A stretch of 64,000 bases of DNA from contig OENT01000122.1 of NCBI GenBank assembly GCA_900239685.1, positions 62,001 to 126,000 of the forward strand. Reading direction: 5' to 3'. Origin of the DNA: Rotaria macrura (taxonomy: Eukaryota; Rotifera; Eurotatoria; Philodinida; Philodinidae). Position numbers and translations under genes: made by a program. Each line of letters begins with the position of its first letter. Within the stretch, counting starts at the first letter, position 1. This document shows, piece by piece, positions 53,812-64,000 of this stretch. Below the pieces are notes generated by a model. That model was not told where the DNA came from. It did no database searches and worked only from the letters and a program-made list of their open reading frames with translations.

Positions 53812-54289
53812 TTTGTTAATTTATGTTAAAACTAATACAATGCTTCACTGAAATCAATAAAAGAAAAAGAAACAATTAAACTAAATCAATAACTTTGATT
53901 AGTTTGGATCTCGTCCGAAGTCACCTAAGTGTGATATAACTAATGATAATCAATAGGAGAACGTTGTACAAGTGCTTATGATGTAGGGGAAAAGAATTCA
54001 TTTGATGAATATCTTTATACGGACAAGAGAAACCTTCTTTATATCATGAGAGCGACGTTAATCTTTTGGGATTTGATTGAAAGATGCGACAAATATTTTT
54101 CATGTAATTCAACATTAACATCACACGCATTTTAACATGATTTACCCATTCTAGGTCATGCCAGATTTAGTTTTTTCAAGAGAAAACCGAAGAAAAATAA
54201 AATAAAAAGAGCATATAATTAAGTAATGATTTGACGTCGACTATCATGCATTATTATAACCCTTCTAAATTTGATCTATTTCGTGTACT

Positions 54290-55236
54290 TTTAAGCTTTG
54301 TCGACTAAGATAAGGCATGCTTCGTTTCTCTCTTGCTTTTTCTCTTGATACTGTAGTATTGTGTCTACCATAAGCATGAGAAATCCATCATCCCAACCCC
54401 CCCCTCCCTTCATTTTTATTCCAATGAAAGAGCATTCGTCTCTTCTTTCTCTTGCTTTCTGTTCCATGGCAGCTGCCACTACTGTTACTGCTTGCCCGAA
54501 AAGCAATTTGCTATGGAGTAAGCAGCAGCAACAGAATAAAGAGACGTAATGTGTAAATATGCATCGTCGTCGTCCACAGCCTTCTTTCTCTATACGTCGT
54601 CTACTTGTAAGCGAACGAGAGCACACACACACACACATGTATATAGCCATTCAAAACACAACATCTAATCTATCAATCGAACAGTGTGTATATGCGCAGA
54701 AAGAAAAAGCAAGCTGGATGCGCAAACATATACACGTACTACTTGAAGCAAGTATGCACAAACGTTCGCCCGTCGATGGTAAAGAGTAAATGAAGGAAGA
54801 AAGAAAAAGAAACGCAATAGAACGACTACCCTATTGCCTTGTATACAGCAAAGTGACGAAGAAAGAGAAAGAAGAAACATAGTGGTGTGCTGCTGCAGCA
54901 GTTCATTGACAGCGAGAGAGAGAATAAGAGAGTAAGAGCAAGCACAGCATAGGCGCTTGTTTCACTCGTTGCAGCACACAAACAGGCATACACATCTCTC
55001 CCTTTTACATCGAAACTAGCGACTCGCTTTCTACTTTTTTTCGACCTCTGTCGCCCTCTTCCACTCCCGCCAAAAACGCCAAGTAAGCACAGGTTTTCCT
55101 TGTTCTTCTTCTACTTGTCAATCTTATCCACACATATACATATATATATATATACAATTGTCATTTTTACACAAAAGAAAATTAAAACTCATTTTTCTCT
55201 AGAAAAAAAGAATTAATCTAAAAAAAACCTCGAATA
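54290..55236 (+). promoter_or_regulatory. upstream region and 5' UTR of the HMG gene
   Basis: Less AT-rich, with CA (54622-54637) and GA runs resembling the 14-3-3 upstream region. A TA-rich box-like run at about 55138-55156 lies ~90 nt before the ATG. A GT-AG pair at 55083-55202 (donor GTAAGC, acceptor TTTTCTCTAG) could define a 120-nt leader intron; in that case the TA run is intronic and the TSS lies upstream. Sequence alone does not decide between these readings. Confidence 0.4.
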
Positions 55237-55597
55237 ATGACTGGCAAATCAAAACAAAAGGATCCTAATGCACCGAAACGTCCACTCTCGGCATTCTTTA
55301 TTTTTTCGCAAGATGAAAGACCGAAAATTAAATTAATAAATGCATCATTATCAGTAGCTGATGTTGCTAGGGCTATCGGAGAAAAATGGCGTCAAGCTCC
55401 GGATGATCTAAAACGTCGATATGAAAAAGCTGCAAAAGAAGCTAAAGAACGTTATGAACAAGAAATGCAGGCGTATAAACAAACAGGTATGACTGAACGC
55501 ATGCGAGTGTTACTACTTTTCAACGAAAATGTCTTTTTAATTTTTAGCTGCCTATACACAATCGATACAGCAGCAGCAATCGAAAGCTCGAGCTTGA
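55237..55597 (+). CDS. single-HMG-box chromatin protein (HMGB/HMG-D-like), 2 exons, 99 aa
   Basis: Exons 55237-55486 and 55548-55597 (GT-AG, phase 1; 300 nt with stop). The HMG box occupies about aa 9-80: it opens DPNAPKRPLSAFFIFSQDER, continues through VARAIGEKWRQ, and closes with a lysine/glutamate-rich helix 3. Such proteins bend DNA non-sequence-specifically in chromatin (family knowledge). The tail after the box is short, glutamine-rich and basic (QSIQQQQSKARA); there is neither a second box nor the acidic tail of vertebrate HMGB1, so the layout is closer to insect HMG-D or yeast NHP6. If the intron were retained, the frame would run on to 55624 with a different tail; the splice sites and phase favour the 99-aa form. 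Confidence 0.92.
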
Positions 55598-58397
55598 AAA
55601 ATATTGATCGTGCTTATGGAGAATGAACAGTTATCTATCCACTTATATGTACCTTCTGTTTTCTTTGTACTATCATTCGTTTAGTTTTCCTCATGCTCTG
55701 TGTAGTATGTTTTTCTTTATATCTTCATGTTTTGTTTTTGCGTGTTTCTATCTATCAGATAAAACATTTGGACCATTGTTGTACAGAAAACAACAAAAAA
55801 ACACTTGATTCATTTTGTGCCTTTTCCCAAAATAAGAGATACTTATGCTCTTGGAACTTGTGTATTGATCATATGTTCAGTGTTTCTTCTCGTATGCATG
55901 GTTATCTTTTTTTTTTTTTTGAGATACATATATTTGTGCGTGTTTATGTGCGTTTCTATTTTTGCTTTTCAAAAAAAAATACGTGTATATATATACATAT
56001 ATATATACATATGTTTCTATCGTTTCGATAGATTTTGAAGTAAAATGAAAATGGTTTTAAAGTGAGGGGCATACGCTGACAAAGGTGAAAGCTTTCCTTG
56101 TGAATATGAAAACAGAACAAGTGCGACATTGTTCAGAAATAAAGTAATCAATAAATATCTTCAATTTTTGACAATAAACATTGTCATTCACTTACGATTT
56201 GATATAGATCGAAGCTGCCAATCCAGTAATCGTTAGACATTGAAAGTTAAGCAAGCAACCAAGAATACTCTTTTCATGTGAGTTTTTGTTCATCAAATTA
56301 GAAAAGCAAGTTTCTTTTTCTTCTATATCTAAAGAAAAGGAATGAAATTCATCTTTTGAATATTTTCTCAGAGTACTATCTCCATAGCTTTGCAGTAAAA
56401 TGCATCTTTGTTTATTAACTTCACTATGCAAATCGTAAATAATTAGATGTAATGAAACATATGCGAAATATTTTAGTTCTCTTTTAATTTTGTAATTTAG
56501 AGAAATAATGAGTCTCTCCTGTTCCACTGGAGATTGATCAGCAAATTTTCCCTTCGGTTATTTTCATCATAAAATCCAATGTTGCCTGTATTGTATTACT
56601 ATTTATTCATAATCTATCTTGAATGAAATTCATTTTTATTAAATTAATTGTTGAACTCGTATTGTTGTAGCTGTTGCTGTATCTGATAAATGAACGAGAG
56701 TTGTACATGTCGACCCGATCTATGCTAAAGAGATTTGTTCGATTCAAACTTAATAAACCTAAAACAAATTTGAATCGTTATTTGATATTTTGAAAGCAGT
56801 TTTCCGATCTGCACTAGACCACACTCTCCAAAATTGAACATACGTTTATTCCTCATTTTGCTAATTGATGACTAGGTCACCAAAGTGATTTTTTCGACGA
56901 CTAAGATCTGAGTGGAGACAAAGTTTTTGACTTCAGTCAATTTTCAACCGGTGTCACTATTGATATCAAAGAAACTTTGTAAATTTCGATCATCTTCTAA
57001 AAACTGACATGAATCATCCTCAATGCTAACAACAAGATTGTTTCACATAATCAAGAGCGTATTTCAGCCAGTCATTCAAATGTCCAGAAGGACTCGAAAA
57101 TAATCGAGAAAATTCGGCGTCGGGTCGTTCGATTTCGTTTTCCTTCTAGAAGTTTTCTAAGAAAAGAATCAAGAATCGAGTGTTGCTGATTCTAATGAAA
57201 ACTTAAACGGTGATATTTGACTGTGTTTTCTATGAAGTCTAATGATGTTAGAATTCGCAAGCTGTTTCGTTCCTGACAAGAAAACTTTCAGTTTCAATTT
57301 TATTCTGTAATACAATAATGTATCTTGACGTATTTAAATTCAATCGATGAAATGATTTTTGAATAAACCATTTTATAGAATCAAGAAAAACACTGCATCG
57401 TAGTACATGGACGGCTTTTCAAGGAATTTGCCATTGTGCGCAGTCGTTGGTTTATCATTAGATGGTACACGGATATGATCTATTCTAGATGTTCTCAGTA
57501 TTCGAACAAGAATATCATTAAATTGAAAATATAATTCCTATGTAAAAGAAAAAGTAAACACCAGTATTGTTCAATATATTAACCTAATAAAGAATGAACT
57601 TCTTTTATATTTGGTTTTATTCAATTTACATGAAGTTGTAAATTTTCGTTATCTTTCTGTATGTCGTTAAAATTATTTGACTTTTTTCATTTAAATAAAA
57701 TAAAATAATCGGCTTATAATAAAAATGTGAATAAGATGTTAGTTTTAATGTTCTTCTTCAAATTGATCTAAATAAAAAAAAAACTAGTGATAACTATTGA
57801 AATACAGAAGAAGAATGCTTCAATAGTTTATTCAGATATATCTTACTCTTCATCATTTGTTTCTTGAGACTCAATCTTCTACATGTGAAGATATTTCTTC
57901 TCTGATTTTTCTATATTCTTGTTTACTTTCTATTCGAAAAATATTTGGTGCTTCAATGTGCGTATAACAGAATTGTAATGATAGGTTTTTTTTTAATTTG
58001 AAAGAAAATAGTGCACATGAGATAAAGTAAGAAGTTCATTTGTTGTCATTGTTAAACTTTGGATCGGGTCATTATCGGTTTTCTTGTGAGTCAAAGTGTA
58101 TCTCTCAACGATCAGAACGTAAATTTTTTTCAAAATGAAAACATAGACATAAATCAGTTCGACTCCAATTTTGAAATCACAAACGTTCTGAGATATTCTT
58201 CAAAAATCAAGAAACAAGTCTTAAAGTCTTAATCTATGAATCAAAGTATCTACCCCATATGTCAGATGGTTTACTACGATTTAATTTGGATTGGAGAAAA
58301 ATCATGTAAAAACTAATAAGATGTGATTCGAGTGTATCTTGTTCGGTTCAAGTAAGTCATATAGCTAGTGTACTTAATGTTCAGTAACGAGTAAAGC
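55598..58397. other. HMG 3' UTR and intergenic sequence
   Basis: A T-rich 3' UTR up to about 56.16 kb, then AT-rich DNA. A 111-codon minus-strand frame (56192-56527) is present but matches no family known to me. No repeats were recognised before the inverted arm at 58398. Confidence 0.5.
56138..56155 (+). terminator. two candidate HMG-gene polyadenylation signals
   Basis: AATAAA at 56138-56143 and again at 56150-56155, about 545 nt after the stop, in sense orientation. The preceding 3' UTR is T-rich. Confidence 0.55.
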
Positions 58398-59209
58398 TGC
58401 TTTCATGCAGATCTTCCGTTTTCTTAGACGACTTTCAGTCGGCAGGATTTCAATAAGCTAGTCTTGTAGCCCTTGTCGAGTTAGGCAGGATACTCTATTT
58501 TATGTTATAACAAATAATGCGCTAACTTCAATAGGATAGACTCAAAAGTCGATTTTCTCCAAAACTGACCCCATGAATCGATCGAATGAAATTTTCGTGA
58601 AATCTGTGCGACAGTTTCGATTCGATTATTAGATAGAGGATAAAACGTTGTATCTGTCGAAACATTTTCAGAGCCACACCGCTGAAACTCGTGGCATGAC
58701 AGTATGTGTAAAAATGAGAAAAATAGTACTTCCTTATGGATTTCAATAGAATATACGATCCACATTTTTACTTCAAGTCGATGACATATTAGTATCGAAA
58801 TGGGGCCAACGCAATTTTTCTTCGAACTAGTTACAAAAGCTTTCTCGAAAGGCTTCTCTAGTGGAAATCTATCGATTTCAAGGGTCCTGGAGTCTCCAAA
58901 AAGTTCATGTTGGATACCGATTTTCTCGACAACTACACGGCAGACTTTTCTGAAAATCCTTTTCTTCATAAAGCTCAATGGGTACTACTATTGATTGGTA
59001 TTATTAGCCTCCCCATCCTAGGATTTAATAGATGTGACGCTCACACATTAACCAAAATCGGAAGTGCATTGTATCAACTTCTCAAAATAGAACTGTCAAA
59101 TTGTTTGTTTTAATTATGGATCATGTTGAATTTTCGATGTTGTACACAAGTTTATAGGTAAGTCTTCATGATTGAGTGTGAAGATTTCGAAAAAATAGAA
59201 AGGAGAAAA
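58398..59209 (+). repeat. left arm of a large inverted repeat (812 bp)
   Basis: Reverse complement of 61575-62386 with no length difference: paired positions always sum to 120784. I see only about three substitutions, one near the outer edge (58411) and two near the inner edge (59193, 59196). It contains a 157-codon minus-strand frame (58505-58978) and overlapping plus-strand frames that recur identically in the other arm; none resembles a known family. Flanks outside the arms are unrelated. Confidence 0.92.
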
Positions 59210-61574
59210 GCAGCGTGTTCTTATTATTTCTCTGCTTCATCTATTCATTTTGTAAATGTATTTTTGATTCAGTGAAGTCAATCGCCGCTAAACCAGAAAC
59301 TGGAACAGATTGTGTTAATCAATGATCTTTGCTTGCAAAAGTGAAGTGCTGCAATTTTTTGAAACTCAAACTTTCCATCAAGTCTCTGCTTGGAAGTCCT
59401 GCTTTAACAATATGTCTATTGAAAAGTGTTATTTGTCTCATCCTTATTCCTGGAATCATCCGAAACGCTTCCCTTTCTGATTTTTCATTTCCAGCACAAG
59501 AAACCCCATATTAGTGATAAAAGAAAAAATAAGAACGTCATCCACAGAGAAAAATTACATACTATTTATGTACATAAGTTGTTCACAACAATCATTCCTT
59601 AGTGATACTTCATGTGTCATGACATGTTGTTGATGCATCATTTCTAATAGAGAGACGAATCGAGTAGATGAATAGAGAAAGACTGAAAAGCAGCAAAGAT
59701 TGTAAGACACGGTATAGTAGGAGACATACAAAACATGTTGTAGTAGGCATAAGTCATAGCTGATAGCCATAATAAACAGAAAGTAGAAGTGAAAGAAATA
59801 TACATGTGATCCTTAACTAAATCATGTTTAGTATCATTTTAAAATGCGTCTATCTAGTCAAGGGAATGTTCATCGTTCCAACGAGCCTGCATTCAATACC
59901 TTATGCTCAGAAGTTGAAAGCAAGTTTCGTTCTTCCGAACGAACAGGAATATTGTCCCATCATCATTTCGAACTAGTGGAACGCATGTCAATCATTTTCA
60001 AAAAACATTCAATCTATAGTTCCCATTGGAATGGGACAATCCCATCCCATCTCATGAATCCATGTTTGGTCGCAATTCATCCTATGGGATGGGATGAGAT
60101 TCGCCCATGTGATATTCTATGGATTTTTCTATTATGATATTTTTGTATAAAAGATAACGATCGTAGACATTGACCAGAATCAATCTCATTTTTCGTTCTT
60201 GTTTTCTATTGAGGATTGTTCTTCGATCATGTATTCATTCCTGGATCATCATGATGGGCCCTTTGTGACAAAAATCTCATGAATCTCCGACAATGTTTAG
60301 AATTCCAAAAAACAAAATTTTGGAAGTTTCTGAAATTTCAAGTGTTTGGGTTCTGAATTTTCGGTGCTTCCAAAAATTATCTAACATTGGAAATTTCTGA
60401 AATACTTGAAATTTCCAATATCTCTAAAAGCTTCGGTTGCACTACTGAGTATTAATCGTGTTGATGGAAACTTTGGGTATTTCGATGATTTCATTTTTCG
60501 AGAATCTAAATATACCTCTGAATCTCATAAAGATTTCTTTTCTGCACTCGGCCTCAATAAGTAATCATATAGCTTCAGAACAGTTCCTTGACGAAGCATC
60601 GCGAGTTCAAATATCTTTGAATGTTGTGAGGAATCAGAAAGGCAAGAAGTAAAGGAAAAATCAGTCGATCTCCTTTTAAGAATAATGTGGTTCTAAAACA
60701 TTATTGTTGTGCTCATTAATTCTTTAGTTTTGTCTAGGATATAAGGAAATTAAGCTAATTCTTCTTCTTCTATTTATTAAAATAGATTGTATTTGAACAG
60801 TGAAAAAGTAAAAGAATTTTCTGCAATATGAAAAATTTGTCATATATTTGATAAGCAATACAATTTTATATTGCATGAAAATCTCATGGGACGATATGGG
60901 ATGGGATGGGATGGGGCGACAACTTTTTAAGTATGGTTCCACGGGATGCGATGGGCTGCTTCTTAAATCGATGGGATGGAATGGGCCGACTTTTAAATTT
61001 CACGGGAGTTGAGATGGGACGAATGAAGAAAATTTGCCCCATGGAACGAATTTCTCGCCCCCCTCCCCCCACCATCCCATTCGGAACTTTGATTCAATCC
61101 TATTGCATGGGATAAATGCTCTGTGTTTGCACAGCATTCATAAAATCTCATAGATGCAAAAAAGGAGTATTAATTTTAACTAATGAGAGCATTAATGATT
61201 TTTTTCTTGTCGAACTTCAAATATGTGCTCATTAGAGGTTGGTCCACGCATGGAGCTTAATATAAAAGATTATATGCGAGATTCATACGTCTACGTGAAC
61301 CGCCACCATCATTCAAAATCTGTATTCATTTGAAGTACTTGAATATTGAACTAATGTTTGTTATTTGCTAGCGTCATCAGGCTCGCAAGTTCAGCAAACC
61401 CTCATTTTGTTTAATGCTTCAACTTTTCTCTCACAAATAACTATCTTCGTTTATTGTGATTTGTGATTTTCAACTTCAACAAAACTCACAGACCTATTTC
61501 ACCTTCTTTCGCTGTATACATACTTCATCATACGTTCATCAAAATAGCAAAAGTAGGAATCAATAAACCATAAT
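59210..61574. other. spacer between the inverted arms
   Basis: 2365 bp containing the hAT-like element at 60015-61091. The remaining 805 bp on the left and 483 bp on the right are non-coding as far as I can tell; short frames show no recognised domain. Confidence 0.6.
60015..61091. mobile_element. hAT-like element, 1077 bp, GGGAT subterminal repeats
   Basis: Perfect 8-bp direct repeats ATTCAATC at 60007-60014 and 61092-61099. The left end is TATAGTTCCCATTGGAATGG; the right end reverse-complemented is CAAAGTTCCGAATGGGATGG. Both share AGTTCC and GAATGGGA. Runs of GGGAT/ATCCC words occur at both ends (about 60030-60100 and 60886-61080), with an AT-rich middle and no transposase. It is inserted in the spacer of the large inverted repeat, so it is younger than, or moved within, that structure. 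Confidence 0.68.
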
Positions 61575-62386
61575 TTTTCTCCTTTCTGTTCTTTCGAAAT
61601 CTTCACACTCAATCATGAAGACTTACCTATAAACTTGTGTACAACATCGAAAATTCAACATGATCCATAATTAAAACAAACAATTTGACAGTTCTATTTT
61701 GAGAAGTTGATACAATGCACTTCCGATTTTGGTTAATGTGTGAGCGTCACATCTATTAAATCCTAGGATGGGGAGGCTAATAATACCAATCAATAGTAGT
61801 ACCCATTGAGCTTTATGAAGAAAAGGATTTTCAGAAAAGTCTGCCGTGTAGTTGTCGAGAAAATCGGTATCCAACATGAACTTTTTGGAGACTCCAGGAC
61901 CCTTGAAATCGATAGATTTCCACTAGAGAAGCCTTTCGAGAAAGCTTTTGTAACTAGTTCGAAGAAAAATTGCGTTGGCCCCATTTCGATACTAATATGT
62001 CATCGACTTGAAGTAAAAATGTGGATCGTATATTCTATTGAAATCCATAAGGAAGTACTATTTTTCTCATTTTTACACATACTGTCATGCCACGAGTTTC
62101 AGCGGTGTGGCTCTGAAAATGTTTCGACAGATACAACGTTTTATCCTCTATCTAATAATCGAATCGAAACTGTCGCACAGATTTCACGAAAATTTCATTC
62201 GATCGATTCATGGGGTCAGTTTTGGAGAAAATCGACTTTTGAGTCTATCCTATTGAAGTTAGCGCATTATTTGTTATAACATAAAATAGAGTATCCTGCC
62301 TAACTCGACAAGGGCTACAAGACTAGCTTATTGAAATCCTGCCGACTGAAAGTCGTCTAAGAAAACGGAAGACCTGCATGAAAGCA
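61575..62386 (-). repeat. right arm of the large inverted repeat (812 bp)
   Basis: Mirror copy of 58398-59209. The pair and its 2365-bp spacer could be a foldback-type transposon or a palindrome created by inverted duplication. I found no convincing target-site duplication at the outer edges and no transposase in the spacer. Confidence 0.92.
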
Positions 62387-64000
62387 CTCACACACAAAGA
62401 TAGAATATTATCATTTTAATTTGTCTTCAGCAAGTAGTTCGAGAAATACAAATTTCGACAAATTAATTGTGATTGCATTGATTTGATCAAAACCTTTCGC
62501 TACAATAAAAGTTTGACGCTCTTTTAAGGTACCTGTCACGAGTATGTTTCTAACTGAATAATAAAATGACAGGGGCAGGATGAAATAGTCGAAGAGAGTG
62601 TAAGAGAGATTCAAAAAGCTCGCATCGGAGATTGCTTCAGTAGAACAGCTGAGTTTCCTGTTAAAACATAATTCAAGGCGTCAATGAATATACTTGAAAG
62701 AAGCGTAGAGTATTTCAAATTTGAATACCGCTATGATACCCATTGACCTGCTGCGAAGTAGAATCCAGCAGGGTATCTGTTTTTCCTATTCTCTACCGTA
62801 CTCTACTCCTTCCATAGTATAACCCTACCCTAACACACCGATTTCTTATATTGGACCCTATTATACACATGTAATGTGTAATAGCAATAAAAAATATCTG
62901 ATTTCAATCCGATTGCAATCTGATTTTTACAATTAATCGGCATGACTATAGAACGCGTTTGTCTCCAGTTGTAAACTAGAAAAGTCAAGTTTTAGTTATT
63001 CATCTCGACTCTTCGGTCCGACACTCGTGCACTTTCATATCCGACACGAATACATACTTAGTCGTGTAAGGCGACATGCTCACAAATCGACGTGATATCA
63101 GAAAATTGGATCAAATCTGAATTAACATCGTACCGTTTTAATCAATATTTAAATATAAAAGAATGAATCAAAATCAGCGTTTTTCGTCGTGTTTTTTTCA
63201 ATGGAAATATTTTATGCTTAATATGCATGTTAAAAGATTCTTTTTTTACACTATTTTAAAACATTTTTTTTACTCACTTCCAACGAAAATTGAATGGAAA
63301 ATTATAAACTGCATGTTTCGAAAGTTTCTCAAAAATGAAATATCATTAATATTTTCATCGTTTAAATTTTGACTTCTTTCTTCTAAAACTCTTCCACTTG
63401 CAGTGAAAATACATTCACTTATTGTTGAACTAGCTGAAATTCCTAATAGCCATGTTGTTCGTACATTTAAATTATGGATTATTCAATAAGCATTTGTTCC
63501 GCCACTCTCATACTGATTCTTCTTTAATAAAACTTAATTTTTCTTTCGCATAATAATCGACTACGTCGTAATTAGAACCATTTCGGAGTGGGAACTTTGC
63601 ATCCTATGCTCTATCCTAACGTTTAGAGCTCTACTGAGAATTTGAATTAGACGCTGATAAGTCGAATTATGAATTAGAGTCAAGACAATAATGTGATTTA
63701 TTTTAAAACTGATTCCATTCAAAGCCAATCTGATTTCTAAATGAAAGACTCGAATGTGCATCGGAAAAATTACATTGTGAGTAATTCAAATCATTATCTG
63801 ATGGATAACACATGACTCCATGTATTCGTTTTATTTCTCGAATTCTCATGAAGAGAAAACTTAAAAACACCAACAAAATGGATATGAACTTAGTTCTTGT
63901 TAAGTCATAACAAGAAACAACAGATTGAAAAGAATATCTAGTGATGCCGTCATTATATTGAAAACATAGAGTACTACCGTCGATGCTTATGAATAATAAG
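62387..64000. other. right-edge intergenic sequence with possible hAT relics
   Basis: At 62706 a TAGAGTATTTC terminus-like sequence is followed by TACCC/GGGTA words up to about 62850, like the subterminal zones of the elements above, but no matching right end was found. At 63391-63489 a frame reads LPLAV...EIPNSHVVRTF and at 63534-63570 another reads LIFLSHNNRL, together reminiscent of a decayed hAT transposase C-terminus with frameshifts. A TAGAGTACTACCG at 63967 may begin another element that leaves the window. All of this is tentative. Confidence 0.25.

Larger units (their letters stand above)
46482..55236. other. intergenic region between RBM42 and the HMG gene
   Basis: About 8.7 kb, mostly AT-rich. 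It contains a hAT-like element (47378-48068), a weak candidate exon (51405-51626, minus), a TA-flanked MITE (52768-53004), a microsatellite (53771-53811) and, from about 54.3 kb, the less AT-rich upstream region of the HMG gene. No other gene is supported. Confidence 0.55.

Noticed and set aside
54291..54880. Several overlapping frames on both strands upstream of the HMG gene
   Set aside because: They arise from CT/CA/GA-rich simple sequence with few stop codons, and none shows a domain.
56192..56527. 111-codon minus-strand frame beyond the HMG gene
   Set aside because: About one frame of this length is expected by chance in 64 kb of DNA this AT-rich, no domain is visible, and it begins just beyond the HMG poly(A) signals without supporting splice or promoter signals.
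58505..58978. 157-codon frame repeated in both inverted arms as a gene
   Set aside because: Its identity in both copies follows from the arms being identical. The protein resembles no family, and overlapping frames on the other strand are equally open.
62820..62836. ACCCTACCCTAAC as an interstitial telomere repeat
   Set aside because: Only about two units, and the surrounding TACCC/GGGTA words fit a transposon end better.
1..64000. CRISPR arrays, operons, prokaryotic promoters, rRNA
   Set aside because: The sequence is eukaryotic with spliced genes; no regularly spaced direct repeats or rRNA-like blocks were found. tRNA genes were not excluded rigorously.

Overview
The window is AT-rich nuclear DNA (roughly 30% GC by eye) from a metazoan. 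Five protein-coding genes can be read through conventional GT-AG introns: a PP5 phosphatase, a very large multi-Tudor germline-type protein, a 14-3-3 protein, RBM42, and a single-HMG-box protein. Intron lengths are bimodal: most are 48-85 nt, and a minority are 0.3-3.7 kb. This layout, the absence of prokaryotic signals, a 343-base scaffold gap and many short DNA-transposon derivatives fit an invertebrate draft genome. A rotifer, perhaps a bdelloid, is my best guess; that is inference from style, not proof.

Layout. 1-7052: intergenic, with purine/pyrimidine-rich simple repeats at the left edge. 7053-11603 (+): PP5, 12 exons, 503 aa, intact active site. 11604-16523: intergenic, with an inverted-repeat element around the N gap. 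16524-36626 (+): multi-Tudor gene, 25 exons, 1928 aa, seven Tudor domains with an RG-rich block between Tudor 3 and Tudor 4. 39097-40155 (+): 14-3-3 zeta/beta type, 6 exons, 245 aa. 45158-46481 (-): RBM42, 5 exons, 362 aa, tail-to-tail with 14-3-3. 55237-55597 (+): single-HMG-box protein, 2 exons, 99 aa. 55598-64000: repeat-dominated, with two 812-bp near-identical inverted arms (58398-59209 and 61575-62386) and another transposon in their loop.

The reading frames were checked by splice phase: in all five genes the exon lengths sum to a multiple of three and each junction restores a conserved domain. The genes are unrelated housekeeping or regulatory genes with no operon-like logic. The Tudor protein probably belongs to the piRNA/germ-granule machinery that silences transposons.

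The most interesting non-genic signal is a set of four short transposase-less elements (19078-20100, 42900-43093, 47378-48068, 60015-61091). Each is bounded by an 8-bp direct repeat, three of the four begin with TAG at both ends, and each carries its own short repeated word near the termini (CGGGT, a GTATT/AATAC type, GAATC, GGGAT). They look like hAT-type non-autonomous elements. One sits inside the largest intron of the Tudor gene. Other repeats include a TA-flanked MITE at 52768-53004 and possible transposase relics in PP5 intron 2 and near the right edge. I saw no tRNA, rRNA or CRISPR array, but tRNAs were not searched exhaustively.
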